A stretch of 64,000 nt of DNA. Source: Pinguiococcus pyrenoidosus. Taxonomy: Eukaryota > Sar > Pinguiophyceae > Pinguiochrysidales > Pinguiochrysidaceae. Positions 1 to 11,300 of the stretch are shown here, in pieces. The first letter of the stretch is position 1. Each line of letters starts with the position of its first letter. The DNA lies in NCBI GenBank assembly GCA_019677205.1, contig JAAMXY010004285.1, positions 1 through 64,000 of the forward strand, read 5' to 3'. The position numbers and the translations under genes are program-made. The notes under the pieces were generated by a model that made no database searches, had not been told where the DNA came from, and worked only from the letters and a program-made list of their open reading frames with translations.

Positions 1-1
1 G

Positions 2-367
2 CCTTTCCAGGAGTCGCCGGAAGGAACCATCCCAGACGGCACCCTCGGCATGGTCGACGTGCGGGAGGTAGCCCAGGCTCACGTGCTCGCCATGGAGAAG
101 GACGTCGCCAACGGCCGTCGGTATCTGCTCTTCTCGCACAACGTGCACTGCCAGGACATCGCGACGGTGATGCGCGATGCCGACCCGGCCGTCGCAGCGA
201 AGTACCCGGAGTTGCCCCTTGAGACGGCAGACAAGCAGAGGCACAACACGCAGGGCATGGGCTTCGACGTTGCGCCTGTTCGCGAGCTTGGTGTCGAGGA
301 GATCTCGTGGCAGGATTCGCTTACGGAAGCCGCTCGCATGACGGTCCCGTACCTGGCGGACCTTTAG
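2..367 (+). CDS. C-terminal part of an extended short-chain dehydrogenase/reductase (dihydroflavonol-4-reductase/cinnamoyl-CoA-reductase-like), 5' truncated
   Basis: The frame is open from base 2 to a TAG at 365-367, so the gene begins left of the window. An internal ATG at 50 is not a start, because the frame is coding before it. The stretch VDVREVAQAHVLAMEK followed by GRRYLLFS matches the conserved region after the catalytic core of atypical/extended NAD(P)-dependent SDRs, where the active-site loop is followed by 'DVRDVA.AH..A.E'. These enzymes reduce carbonyl groups with NADPH in the cytosol. The Rossmann glycine motif and the Tyr-x3-Lys catalytic pair lie outside the window, so substrate class cannot be judged. 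The gene converges on the rhomboid gene. Confidence 0.6.
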   Translation, partial: PFQESPEGTIPDGTLGMVDVREVAQAHVLAMEKDVANGRRYLLFSHNVHCQDIATVMRDADPAVAAKYPELPLETADKQRHNTQGMGFDVAPVRELGVEEISWQDSLTEAARMTVPYLADL

Positions 368-1196
368 CTTTGGACGGCTCGCCTCTCCAGCGGCAGGGGT
401 GGAATCAGGAATAGCGTAGTCGGCAGCCGGAATCCGACCGGCGAGTAGGAACGACTGCGTTTTTTCGTAGACCCTACTTCTTCTTCTTGATCTTCTTCTT
501 CTTCTTCTTCTTCTTCTTCTTCTTCTTCTTCTCCTCGTCCTCTTTCTTCTCCTTCTTTTGCACTCATTGGTTGCTACGTCCTCGATCAATTTGCAAGGCA
601 GCCTTCCACCAAGGGGATGAAGCTTCATCCCCTTGCTTCCACCCCTGGACTGCTTTTGTCTTCCTTTGCTTGGGCTGTTTTAACATGGTGGCCCTCTGAA
701 GGGCTGGTGGGTATGCAATATGAAGCAACACGATTCGACGTTACCGCGACGCCTTGTCGTCTGCCTGCTAGAGTGCTGGCGACTCGTGGCCGAAAATCTT
801 GAGGGCCTCAACGGCTAGCCTGGGGAGAGCGATGGCGTCGTGATCGTGGTCGAGAAGACAAAGACGAAGAAGGTGCGGTATAATCCGGACCGAAGCTGCC
901 CTTTGCCAGAGGCTTTTTGTGATCTGCACCTGACGACATCACGTCGCTCTGTCTACTCTTTCTTCCATTTTGCCCAGTTCCATTTTTCCTACAATACCTC
1001 CGTCATCTCGCTTCCATTTCTTGTTCGCTCTATCATATCGTTTTCGTCACAGGATCGAATCCATCTTCTCGTTTCCTCCATCATACCGTTTTTCCCTCAT
1101 CTCGCTCTCCTCGTATCGCTTCCACCAACAGTCTCGTCGTGGGCTTGATATTCCCATGCTCAGCGCAAGTTCGAAGTAAGGATGCCGCCCATCGAC
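368..1196. other. Intergenic region between convergent SDR and rhomboid genes
   Basis: These 829 bp separate two gene 3' ends. They hold a TTC microsatellite (476-532) and a pyrimidine-rich stretch at about 950-1130 with loosely repeated 'tcgcttcca/tccatcat' blocks. No reading frame has coding character and no RNA gene was recognised. Confidence 0.6.
476..532. repeat. (TTC)n trinucleotide microsatellite
   Basis: About 18 TTC units with one interruption (tga), in the 3' flank of the SDR gene. Confidence 0.9.
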
Positions 1197-2951
1197 CTAA
1201 CATGTGGCCCCATACGTCTCTCCAACGGAGCCCTCGATGCTACACCAGTCCCGCACGGGATCGTAAGACCGCTTCGTCTTCAGCACCCAGTTGGGCCGCC
1301 AGTGCCCAATGGTCCAGCAGATCCCAAAGAGCAGATACGCGAGGCCGCACACGAGCGCCGCGCGCTTGTACTCTCGCCGGAAGCGGTACTGGCCAAGTTC
1401 TCTTAGGAAGGGGATGCTGAAGAGCAGGCCCGTGACGAAGCCTCCCAAATGTGCCGTGTGGCTCGTACCGTCATCCTCTCCATTCACAGTACTCACGATG
1501 TAGCTGCTGTTGAGCAGTGCGCTGAGCAGGCCGAGGAGCAGCAGGCGGAAGATGTTGTCCGGCAGCGGCGGCAGGAGACTCGAGCGCGACATCTGCCTCC
1601 AGTTGAGGAAGAGGTTCCCGAAGTGCACGCCCAGCAAGCCAAAGCCGTAGCCGGACGAGCCCAGCACGGCGCGGTACGGATCTCCCCAGCAGATGGTGAG
1701 CGCGCCTCCCAGAATGGACAGTACTCCCACCAGCGCGATCCGCGGCGAGCCATGCACTGCGTCCAGCGGCACTCCCAGCAGCACCTCCACGATGGCGTTG
1801 CCAATGAGATGGCCGTAGCCGATGTGGCACAGCGAGTACGTGAAGTATCTCCAGACCTCCGCACGCTGGTCCCGATAGCCGCCGATCTCGTAAACGCGCT
1901 GTCGGTTGCGGCACGAGATGGTGCAGTCGCCCACGTCCACGATCTCCATGAACAGGAAGTCGGGCCCCACCGACGGCTCGGCGTAGCCCACGAAGTCCTC
2001 CAGAAAGATGGCCCAGTACACGAACAGCCCGATCTGCAGCAGCACGAACAGCAGCGTGCCGTAGGGGCGGTACAGCTTCTCCTTCTGTATGCTCAGGCGG
2101 TAGATGGAAACCCACTTGGTCATGACGGCATAGCGCCATTCGTCGTGGATGCGTCGAAGCCGCACTTCCTGCCGCACGGCGGCAATGGCGGCCTTCCATC
2201 GCTTGCGGGCCACGAAGCGCTTGATGTCGGGGATGACCTCTGCCTTGGGCGTGCAGGGCGGCGTGATGTCCGATCCGACGGACGACGTCGAACGGGAGCT
2301 GCCGTAGCGCGATGCCTTCCGCCAGAGCTTTAGCAGGAGGGAGCGGCGGGAGAACATAGGTGGACCCAAGCGTCAGTCTCTCCCAAGTGTCCGTCGCTCC
2401 CAAGTGGGGGCCGACTCGAAGTTGCCTTCGCCTGTACCTGGCGGGCGGCCTGGGGCGTAATGGATCTGGACGAGGCGTAGCCGTCCAGAATGGCGTCTTG
2501 GTGCCCGTCGTGCTGCATGTAGCTGTCTCGTCGGCGCTCTTCCACCAACGCGCGAATCCTTGCGCGCTCCTCCACGTCGTCGATCTGCATGAGCGCCCTG
2601 GTGATTGGCGACTCGTCGCCGTCGTCGGGGTTCTCTTCATCCTGGCGTCATGGCAAGTGAAGCGTGTGAAGGGTCTAGTCCGCTCTGGACGGACCAGGCA
2701 GGCATCCACAAGAAAGCGCCCAACCAGCGGCGGCGTGCCGTGGAAAAGCGCCGACAGGCTGAGCAAGCGTACTGCACCTCGTCCTCTCCATTCTCCGTCA
2801 GCTGCAGCGCTTCTTGCTCTTGAATGAGCTCCATGGACAGCCTCGGCGGGCGGTGGATGGAGCCAGGCGTCCAGGGGCGGTGCGGACTGGCAGGAGCCGA
2901 GTGCAGGACGCCTTCTGGGCTGCGTCCTGCAGCGCGCCTGGCCTCGTCCAT
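1197..2951 (-). CDS. Rhomboid-family intramembrane serine protease (3 exons, about 499 aa)
   Basis: Model: exons 2951-2778, 2632-2438 and 2327-1197, all phase 0, with introns of 145 nt (GTGCAG...GAG) and 110 nt (GTACAG...AAAG). ATG at 2951 is the first in-frame start. The N-terminal about 120 residues are soluble and acidic (exon 2 begins NPDDGDESP and carries VEERARIRALVEERRR). About seven hydrophobic segments follow. The rhomboid signature is complete: HxxxN (HLIGN, about residues 296-300), the catalytic Ser in GSSG (about S348) and the second catalytic His in HTAHLGG (about H416). Such proteases cut transmembrane substrates within the membrane. A long luminal loop with several Cys precedes TM2. 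It pairs head-to-head with the decarboxylase gene. The exon 3 call is firm; the two small exons rest on splice phase and coding character. Confidence 0.83.
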
Positions 2952-3587
2952 GGCCACGTCGCTGGGGAACACTTTGGAGGCCACGATGTCTGGATTGCGC
3001 CTCTCTCTGTGTCAAGAGCGCGCCTCATGCACGAAGCACTCGCTTTTGCTTGTGTTTTGCTTCACTTGCTGGGCGAGGCCACTGCCCCAGCCAGCGACGA
3101 ACGCGAGGTCCGTTAGATGTTCACGCTGTGTCAAAGGGGGACAAAACGCCCCGAAAGATCCCTCAGCCTGCGAGGTTTCTCCCGCCTGCCGAGCAGACGC
3201 GCCTTTCTTATGCACATGCTGCGGAAATGACGTTCAAGCAGCCATGCGGAGCCCAATCAGCCACAACGCCGTTTCATGATAAGGGGGTAGAAGGGCGAGG
3301 GAGCCTGTCGAGGGTCCGCGCTGCAGCTGCTTTGCAACGCAACGCGACACTCGACCGCTCCCTCCCGCGTCCAATCGCAGCTCGGCGCACCATCTGGATT
3401 CCCGGACCAGACGGAAATCCGTGTGAAGCGCGGTGGGCGTCTCCGCGCGGGTCCGGGCGGTCCGGGAGCCGCGTTGTTGAACTTGAAGTACATCCATTGG
3501 CTAACGCTGATTTCAAATATGTCTGAAGTGGAGCTGAGACGTCAATCATTGGCTGTGTGTTCGTCACGTGCTTGCACCCACTGAACC
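2952..3587. other. Shared promoter region of the rhomboid (-) and decarboxylase (+) genes
   Basis: A 636-bp head-to-head intergenic stretch. It contains a CCAAT box at 3253-3258 and two inverted CCAAT cores (ATTGG) at about 3494 and 3547, the latter some 40 bp before the decarboxylase ATG. No AT-rich patch and no additional gene were seen. Confidence 0.5.
3251..3260 (+). promoter_or_regulatory. CCAAT box candidate (CCCAATCAG)
   Basis: It matches the NF-Y core CCAATCA/G and lies about 300 bp from both divergent start codons. The same element recurs in five other intergenic regions of the window. Confidence 0.35.
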
Positions 3588-5159
3588 ATGCGTGGTTTTG
3601 CGGCTGAGAGCTTTGAGCCTTTTGTGCCTCGCAATTCGGTCGTCGGAATCCGCCGCGTCTTTTTCTGGATTTCTGCGTCTCTCCTTCTCGCCTCTCCGCC
3701 ACTGTCGCCTTTTCAACGCGGCTTGCAGAGACCCCCCCTTTGGGAGGCCATGGCTCAAGCCTCGGACCAGACGGAGAACGGCAAGAATCGCCTGCGGGTG
3801 TATCTGTCCGTCCTGCGCAACGCGATTGAACGCAACGCGAAGAAGTGGAGCGAACAGCGCATGATCGGCTACCCGATGAACACCAAAGACACCGCGCAGC
3901 TGCTGGAAGTGCGCGCCATGATCATGGAGAAGTTCACAGTGCTGAACAACTGCTTGGACCCGTTTGACAACGAGGACAGCCACTGGAAGAACCACTCGCT
4001 GACGCAGGAGAAACACCTGGTGATGGAACTGTCCCGCAGATTCCTGCCGCAGGCCTCCGATCCGATGCTGGAAGGCGTGTGGGGCCACGTGACGGCGGGA
4101 GGCTCCGAGTCGAACTTGCTGGGGGTGAAGCTGGCCTGCGATCACTTCCGCATCGACGCCAACCGAGCGGCCTCCACGCTGGTGCTGTACACCGATGCCG
4201 CACACCACTCCGTGCCCAAGACCGTGAGGGCGCAGATGCGTCTGCCCTGCTGTAGCGTGCCAGTGAGAAAGGACGGGACGGTGGACGAGGCGGAGATGGC
4301 CGTCACCATTCGAGTTGCCAAGCGCATGCACTATCGCGACTTCATCTGCGTGCTGACGCTGGGCACGACCTTCCACGGCGCCATCGACGACCCGCGGCGG
4401 ATCAAGCAGATCATCCACGAGGAGATGCCAGAGGCACGGGTCTACATCCACCTCGATGCGGCGCTGCACGGAGGCTTCTACGACGTCTGCACGCGGAAGT
4501 ACGAGGCCCCCAAGTTCGTGCTCGGGAAGGACATGAACTCCGTCTCCATCTCCATGCACAAGTGGTTCGGGGGAGCCATTTGCTCCCTCTTCATCACCAC
4601 GCAGACGATTCAGCCCGACGCCGACAGAGACACCTCGTACATCTCCTACCTGGGCAGCGTCGACCGGGCCATGTCGTGCTCCCGCGACGGCTTCAATGCG
4701 CCGCTCTGGCTAGCCAGGTTAGCGCAGTTTGACTGGGACGCCGAGTACGATCTAGCCAGGCAGCACGTGGTCTATGCGCTTGACCGCTTCCGCGCCTTGG
4801 ACATTCCTGCCTGGTGCCATGAGCATTCCGTCATCATCGTGTTCCCGGCCCCGTCGCTGTCGACCTGCTCGCAGTGGCAGCTGGCCACGTCTGGCGGCCT
4901 GGCCCACATGGTGGTTGTACCGTCGGTCGCTCGCCGCGACCTGATCGACGAATTCTTCGCACACCTCCTTCGCCATAGCGACGTCGACGTCATGAAGAGC
5001 CGGCAGCTCGTCTATGACGATTCGGGCTGGGCGGCAGTCGCGACTGGGCTCCCTCCCGACGATCCGAACAAGCTGCGAGGTGCGATTCCAGCCGACCCAA
5101 GCAAAGCGAAAACGCTAGTTCCGTATCAGCCCAGCGCTGGCGGCGTGATACGCTTGTAG
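3588..5159 (+). CDS. PLP-dependent group II decarboxylase (histidine/serine decarboxylase-like), 523 aa
   Basis: A single-exon gene. The PLP-decarboxylase fold is clear: GHVTAGGSESNLLG (cofactor phosphate region), TLGTTFHGAIDD, the aspartate of HLDAALHGG, and the Schiff-base lysine in SMHKWFGG (K325). The order and spacing match plant serine decarboxylases and bacterial PLP histidine decarboxylases. The substrate (Ser, His or another amino acid) cannot be read from sequence. The ATG at 3588 has a good context (AACCATG). The first about 54 residues precede the conserved domain and include the hydrophobic stretch RVFFWISASLLLASPPLSPF, which could be a targeting signal. A second ATG at 3750 (MAQASDQ) would give a cytosolic form. 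The 3' end converges on the mysterin-like gene 235 bp away. Confidence 0.88.
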   Translation: MRGFAAESFEPFVPRNSVVGIRRVFFWISASLLLASPPLSPFQRGLQRPPLWEAMAQASDQTENGKNRLRVYLSVLRNAIERNAKKWSEQRMIGYPMNTKDTAQLLEVRAMIMEKFTVLNNCLDPFDNEDSHWKNHSLTQEKHLVMELSRRFLPQASDPMLEGVWGHVTAGGSESNLLGVKLACDHFRIDANRAASTLVLYTDAAHHSVPKTVRAQMRLPCCSVPVRKDGTVDEAEMAVTIRVAKRMHYRDFICVLTLGTTFHGAIDDPRRIKQIIHEEMPEARVYIHLDAALHGGFYDVCTRKYEAPKFVLGKDMNSVSISMHKWFGGAICSLFITTQTIQPDADRDTSYISYLGSVDRAMSCSRDGFNAPLWLARLAQFDWDAEYDLARQHVVYALDRFRALDIPAWCHEHSVIIVFPAPSLSTCSQWQLATSGGLAHMVVVPSVARRDLIDEFFAHLLRHSDVDVMKSRQLVYDDSGWAAVATGLPPDDPNKLRGAIPADPSKAKTLVPYQPSAGGVIRL

Positions 5160-5394
5160 ATACGCTGGTAGATACGCCTGCAGTACCAGCGCACAAAGGT
5201 GGAGATCTAGCGGTGCTGCACCTCGTGCACAGCGGCTAGATGGCCACTTCGGCGCCGGCGTAGCAGAGGTGCAGGCAGAATTTCAACCAGGTGTAGAAGT
5301 AGAGGGTAGAGGAGGAGAGCATGGAGAAAGCACAGTGAAGTAACTTTTACTTAAGACGTGGTTGTCTTTCTCCCTCGCATTGATGCGTTGCAGA

Positions 5395-8300
5395 TCATCG
5401 CCGGGAGGTTCGCTTTCCTTTGGTCAGGCCAAAGAACCCCCCGATCTTCTTCTTCTCCTGTGGCCTCGCCACGGCTTCCTTCTCTCGCTCAAGGACCTGG
5501 CAAAGCAGCTCGTACACAGCGAACGTGTGCTTAAGCCTCAAGCCAACCGGGAAGTGCGCCTCAAAGCCCTGAGGAGCCTCTGCACCGCCGTACTCAAACC
5601 GAAAGTCCAAGAACCCTTCGGCATTCGCATCATGTAGGAATATTTCAGCACTCAGTGCTCCTTCCGACAGCTGCTCGACCAACACGGTGCGAAGCTGTCC
5701 CGCGGTGTACTCAACATCAAACAAGCGTGCTCGCGCAGCGCGCATCAGCTGCCGCACCTCTTCCCCGTCCATGTTCAGGGGCTCCTTGTACTTCGCTTCA
5801 ACCTTCTCCAGAGGGTCCTCATCGCTCAGCGCGTCTGCAATGCAGAGGTACAAGGACTTGAGGTTGAACAAGCGCACTTGCGGGCTGCGCAAGGTCGGCG
5901 TGCTGAGGTTGGCCCAGGTCTTGCTCTCTACGAGAAGGACTTGCGTCACAAACTCGGCAAGCTCCATGTTCGCGTTACTCCCCGCTCCCGAGGACAGGAA
6001 GGAGATGCTGGTCTCGAGGAGTGACAGCAACTGCCTCGACGCGTGGATACTCTGAAGCTCCTCCCGGATGGCCGTCAAGACTTGCTCGGGCAGCTCTGCC
6101 TGAGGCACCCGGTTCTCCAATCGACTCAGCTGGCCCGAGCGAAGAATCTCGCCCTGATACTGATAAATGCGGAGATGCAGATTGACCGGCTGCTTCCCCG
6201 TCAGCAGCAGTTCGCTGAGCTCCGACGAAATCTGCTTCATGTCGTACGCGATGTCGCGGCCGCACCCAAGATGAAGCGGCTGTCTAGCACACTGGTACAG
6301 CAGGGGAAGCATGTGCTCCACCCGCTCGTACACGCAGAGCCACAGCCGAAGGAGGTCCGGAGAAGTCAAGTGGGTGGTCGGAGGGACCTCTGCGAGTGCG
6401 AGCAGCTTGTTCGCCTGCAGCGCACTCGCCTCCTTGTCTTTGGTGCCGACTCTCTTGTCAGAGCTCGAGACCACCTTGCTGAGCACCTCGTTGTGACGAG
6501 CCGCCAGCATGTCCGCAAGGGCCACCGTTGCCATGCCCTCGGCGGACTGCGAGCCTTGCGCGTGCCGGGACGGCAAGCTGAAGATTAAGGGCGTGGACAG
6601 GTCCATCACCAGATCGCGGTACGGATTCACGTTGCACTCGTAGAGGTTCTCGAGAAATCGGAAGGACGCGTTGAAGGCATCGCAGAAACTCTCGAAGACC
6701 CTTTCCGCGGCCTTCCGCCGTTCCTTCGGGACGGCGTCCAGAGCGTCCTCGTTGGTCAGGTTCATGGCGTCCTGGCGGGACAAGGCACCATCTGGGTACA
6801 CCTCAAAAAGCACCGCGTGCCACTGGAGGATCGCCGGAAGGTGGCGGATGACGCTCAGCTGCGCTTCCTCGCGGATGACGATGTCGATGATGGGAAACTC
6901 CTTCACGTTGTCCGAGATCCGATAGAATCGCTCGCAGAAGTCATCAAAGGCAATCTGCTTCCGGAAGCGCCAGATGACGGACTCCGGCGGAGGATCCTCA
7001 GCGCGCTCGAGCAGCTCGTCCTTCAGCGTGGCCCCTTCGGCGCGAAGATTGGTGCCGCCGTAGGCGCGCCCCATGCGACCCTCGACGGCCTTCATCTCCT
7101 GCTCGACCAGGTCCGTGACGCGCTCCACCAGTGGCTCAACGACGACCTCCTGGAACTTGGACTCCCAAGCCACCCTCGCCTCCATCGTCTCGTGCAGGGG
7201 CTGGCCATGAGTGTCCGGCTGCTCCCGATAGCGCTTGAGAAGCAACTCGAAGAATACCGACAGCTCCTCGTCGTTGACATTCAGCGCCGTCTTGAGAGCT
7301 TGCCAATCTTCCCTCGCCTTCTCAAAGAGGAAGTCGGCAGCAGCATCGGCGTTCGGCACGGCCTGCGGCCTCGCAACATTGCAGTTCAGTAGATCTCGCA
7401 CTTGGGCAGCGTATCTCCGGCCAAGCCCAGCACTGATTGACAGCATCGTGTGCATGAGGAACCGCAACACCCGGATCGTCACTTGTGTGATGTTCTCGCG
7501 GCCGATCAGCTGGTTGGTGAGGCCGCCCACCACGTTCTTGCAGTAGCCCTTCTTGTTGTCACCCATGAGGAGGTCGTCCTCGTTGATGGCGCGGTTGCCC
7601 CTCTCCAGCTGATGGTCCTCGCCTCCAATCACGTGGCCGCATTCCGGGCACGTTCCCCTCACCCACGCTTGCCCACAGTTCCCGATGAAGTAGATGGCAC
7701 CGCACTGGCATCGGTAGCCGCGCCGAGCACCCTGCGCTGAGCGGTCCAGCGCTGAGATCACCGCCGTCGTCTCATCCACGGGCATCGTCGGCATGAACGA
7801 CTGCTGTTGCGACCGCGGATCGAAAGCAAGACGGTGGAGCCAGCCATTCGGAATATGAAGCGCCGTGCTGGCGACGTGAGACGCGACTTGCAGGATGTGC
7901 AGATCGAACAGGGAGCTGTCCGGTCTCATTGCCGCAACGCACCGTCCAGCCCTCAGGTCAAAAGGTCCATTCAAGAAGAGGCCAAAGAGAAGCACCTCGT
8001 GGGTGGCAGCGGAGCGGACCACTTGAGCCGGATTCTGCTGCCAAAGCGGGCATCGATTGCCACCAAGCACAGTCGTCCCGCTCATCCAGCGCCACAGATC
8101 AGGGCTTGACAGGTTCTGGGGCCCCTCCGCTGTCCCACAGATGGCCTGCACCCGCAGCCGCGAAATGGCCAGCAGCACCAGGCTGCGCAAGCCGTGCGAG
8201 TTTGCGCATTCCGCCTCCAGCGCTACCAGGCCGTTGCCTTGCATGCTCGTGCGCACGGCAGCGTGCACGGCATTGTATCGGGCGGCAAGCTCGTGGCCGT

Positions 8301-11300
8301 ACGACATGTCCAACACCGGCACCCGGTCGCCATTCAGAGCCAGCCGAAGCCTCTCCTCGAAGCTGGTAAGCCAGCGTGGGGCATCGCTGCGGGATGCAAG
8401 CATCATTATCTGCTGCTCGCCCATCGAGTTCACCAGCAGCCGCAGCAGGAAGACGCGAATCCAGTAGAAATCGGCACCCGACGGGAGAGCCTCTAAGAAG
8501 CGCGGCGGCCGGGGCAGTGGCTCGCTCGCCATGTGCGCTTTGGTCAAAGCGCCTGCGTACCGTCTCATTTGGACCTGCATTCGAGAGAGAATCTCCACGC
8601 AGCGCTTGAGTCGGAAGGTGTTGACCGCGTCCGATATCGTCATTTCCGTGATCTGCAGAGCACTCGTGACATCCAGATCGAAGTCGGGCGGGAGAAGCTC
8701 GACGCGAAGATCACTCTCCAGCTGGATCATCAGCTGAATCACTTGCACACCGATGAACTTGGCTTGCTGAATCTCAAACGGTCCGTCGAGGTAGGTGGGC
8801 GTGCGACACAGTGGGCAGCTGTCTTCCGGATCCGTGGCGAGCCAGTCCTCGATGCAATCCTTGCAGAAAACATGGTTGCACGCGGTCACGTGCGGGTTCA
8901 CGAACTCTCCCAGACAAATGCTGCACTCGACGTCCTGGTCGCCGCCTGCTTCGCTCTTGCTGTTGACGACACCGCGTACGAGCTCATCAACCTTCCTGAA
9001 CGCGAGCGCCTCGGTGGCTGCATTCCCACGGGCGATCAGAAACTGGAGCACGCTTCGCCGAAGGAACTCGCGGGGCTCGCCAAGGGCCTTGGTCTCCTGA
9101 AGGTGGTGTCCGCAGAAGCTCTCGTGGCCCACGAGGATGTTGAGAATCATCTCGTCCAGCTCCCTGGCCTCCGGAGGCCTTTCGTGCTCTCCCCCATTCT
9201 GATTGGGAGGGAAGATGGACGGCAAGCTGAGCTGCAGGAGGACCTCCTTCAAGAACCGCTGCGCTCGAAGCTGGACCTCGGTGTCCAACGCATGACCTAG
9301 CCCTGCCATCAGGTCACGAACCCAGGGGGACCGGACGATTTCCATCGCCACGTTGACGGCATGCTGCAGGACCTTGGTGACGAAGCTCTGCCGCCGCACG
9401 TCACAGGAGCGTGCGTCGCCATCGATAACCTGGGAAAGGAACTCCGCGGCCGAATGGGACTTGAGCGCGGTGCCTATGATTTGCTGCAGGCCATCCTCCT
9501 CTTCCTCCTCCAGCTCCGGGGTCTCTAGGCGCAGTTGGAAGCGCTCCACGCCCTGCTCGTAGTACCCACCGTCGTAGTGCACGTCGTAGCATCCATGGTA
9601 CCGGAGCTTCTGGATGGTACCAGCCATCATCACTCCCGATCCGTTGTAGTCCGCTATGACTCGGGTTCTCTTCGGAAGCCGATATTGCCAGATGCTGGCC
9701 CGCGTCTCCGCATCACCGTCGTCATACAGAATGTCGAAGGTGCCGTCTCGGTGTATCTGGAGGATCTGCCCAGGGTAGTCTCGCTTGGACCTGTTCTTGT
9801 ACCGGAAGTGGCCGTGCATGCCAAGCTCGATGCGGATCCCCTGCACGACCTGTGATCGGCTGTGATCCTCCACGGAGTCGCTGAGCCCAGCTACCAGAAT
9901 CTCCCTCGTGAAAATCTTTAGAATCTGGACCCCGTGGTACAGCTGGACGATGTGCCGTATCGCGTCCCGCTGGTGCGTTGGAACCGAGGCGCCTCGCTCA
10001 GCGGCCTGTGCCTGGAGGATCTGGATCTGTGGGCCGAGAGCTGACTGCAGGGTCGCCACTTCGCTCGCCCACTGCATGACCTCTGCAGACAGGCTGGTGG
10101 CGCTGCGAGTTCGGGAGCCCGACTGGTACGCGTCCAGGAGGCCCTTCAGCACCGTGCGGAGGCATTCTAGCTCGACCATGCGGCTGTGAGCAGCGCAGGT
10201 CGCCGGAAGGGAGCTCGGCGGGGGGACCGTCATGCTGATCATGAGGTCCCGGACGCTGGCGCGAAGCGAGTCGCGCAGGCCCGAGCTGCTGAGCAGCGAG
10301 CAGAGAGCAAAAAGCCGCTCCTCCGAATGCCAGCCGGCAATGTGCACGTGCGCCGGAGATTCGAAGGCGTTGGGCATGCTCCGGCAAACCACGCAGCGGT
10401 ACACCGTGATCAGCATGGACAGATCCAATCCAGGATACTGCGGCGCCGCAATGGCGACGTAGTCGTGCAGATAGTCCTGCACATCCCATTCCTTCCAGGC
10501 TTCGACGACGGCGGGGCCGAATCGAGCTCCCGTGTATGCTCGCAGCCGATCGCTCAGCGTCACATCGCTGACCTCCGAGCCGGCGTTCTCGGTCGCGGCA
10601 CGCATGATGTCCTCCTTGGTCTCGCGCGAATCCATAAACCGCACGAAGCTGCTGGAGTACGGGAACCTGCTAACCAGGAAGCCATGCCGCCCATCATTCA
10701 CGACGTTGATGCTCTTCAGCAGCGACGACGACCCCGCGGACGCGGTGCCAACCACCTGGAGAGTCGTGGAAAGCCCCTCGAGAGCACGTTGGCTCCACAC
10801 GCCGGCGCTGTGCTCCTCGAGCATTCTGAACCAAAGCTCGGCCTTGCTCGACTTCCGCGCCGCCGCGCGGGACGCTGGCTCTGCGGAAGCGCTTCCCACG
10901 GTTGAAGCCGCGGCTTCTCCGGCCGCGCTCCAGTACTCAGGTGGGATCTCGAACAAGGAGCCCCATAGCAGGTTCAAGTGGAAATTCCTGTCCAAGTGGG
11001 CAAGCAGAAGGGAAGCTGCCCGTTTGATCTCATCGCTGATCAGCTCCTCGAGAGTCTGCCTCAAGGATCCGCACAGCGTGGAAAGCAGGCTGCTCAGGGA
11101 CGCGTTCCCTCGCGTATGCTGCGCTCGGAGAATGTACACGACCCCAGCGCTGAACAGCTGCATGAAGCGCTCGTGCGACAGAAGGCTGATCATCATTTGA
11201 ATCCGCGCGGGGTACCAGGAGACATACAGGCGATCGTCATGCCTGGACTCGACCAGTGGCACCAGAACGAAGCTCAGCGCAGCTCGGAAGCTCGTCCGAA

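Noticed and set aside
840-1148. Plus-strand frame of 102 codons in the first intergenic region
   Set aside because: Pyrimidine-rich Ser/Phe/Leu translation without codon bias, between two convergent 3' ends.
1471-3015. Open frame of 514 codons on the minus strand
   Set aside because: Out-of-frame shadow of the rhomboid gene that runs through both introns. The rhomboid motifs are in the other frame.
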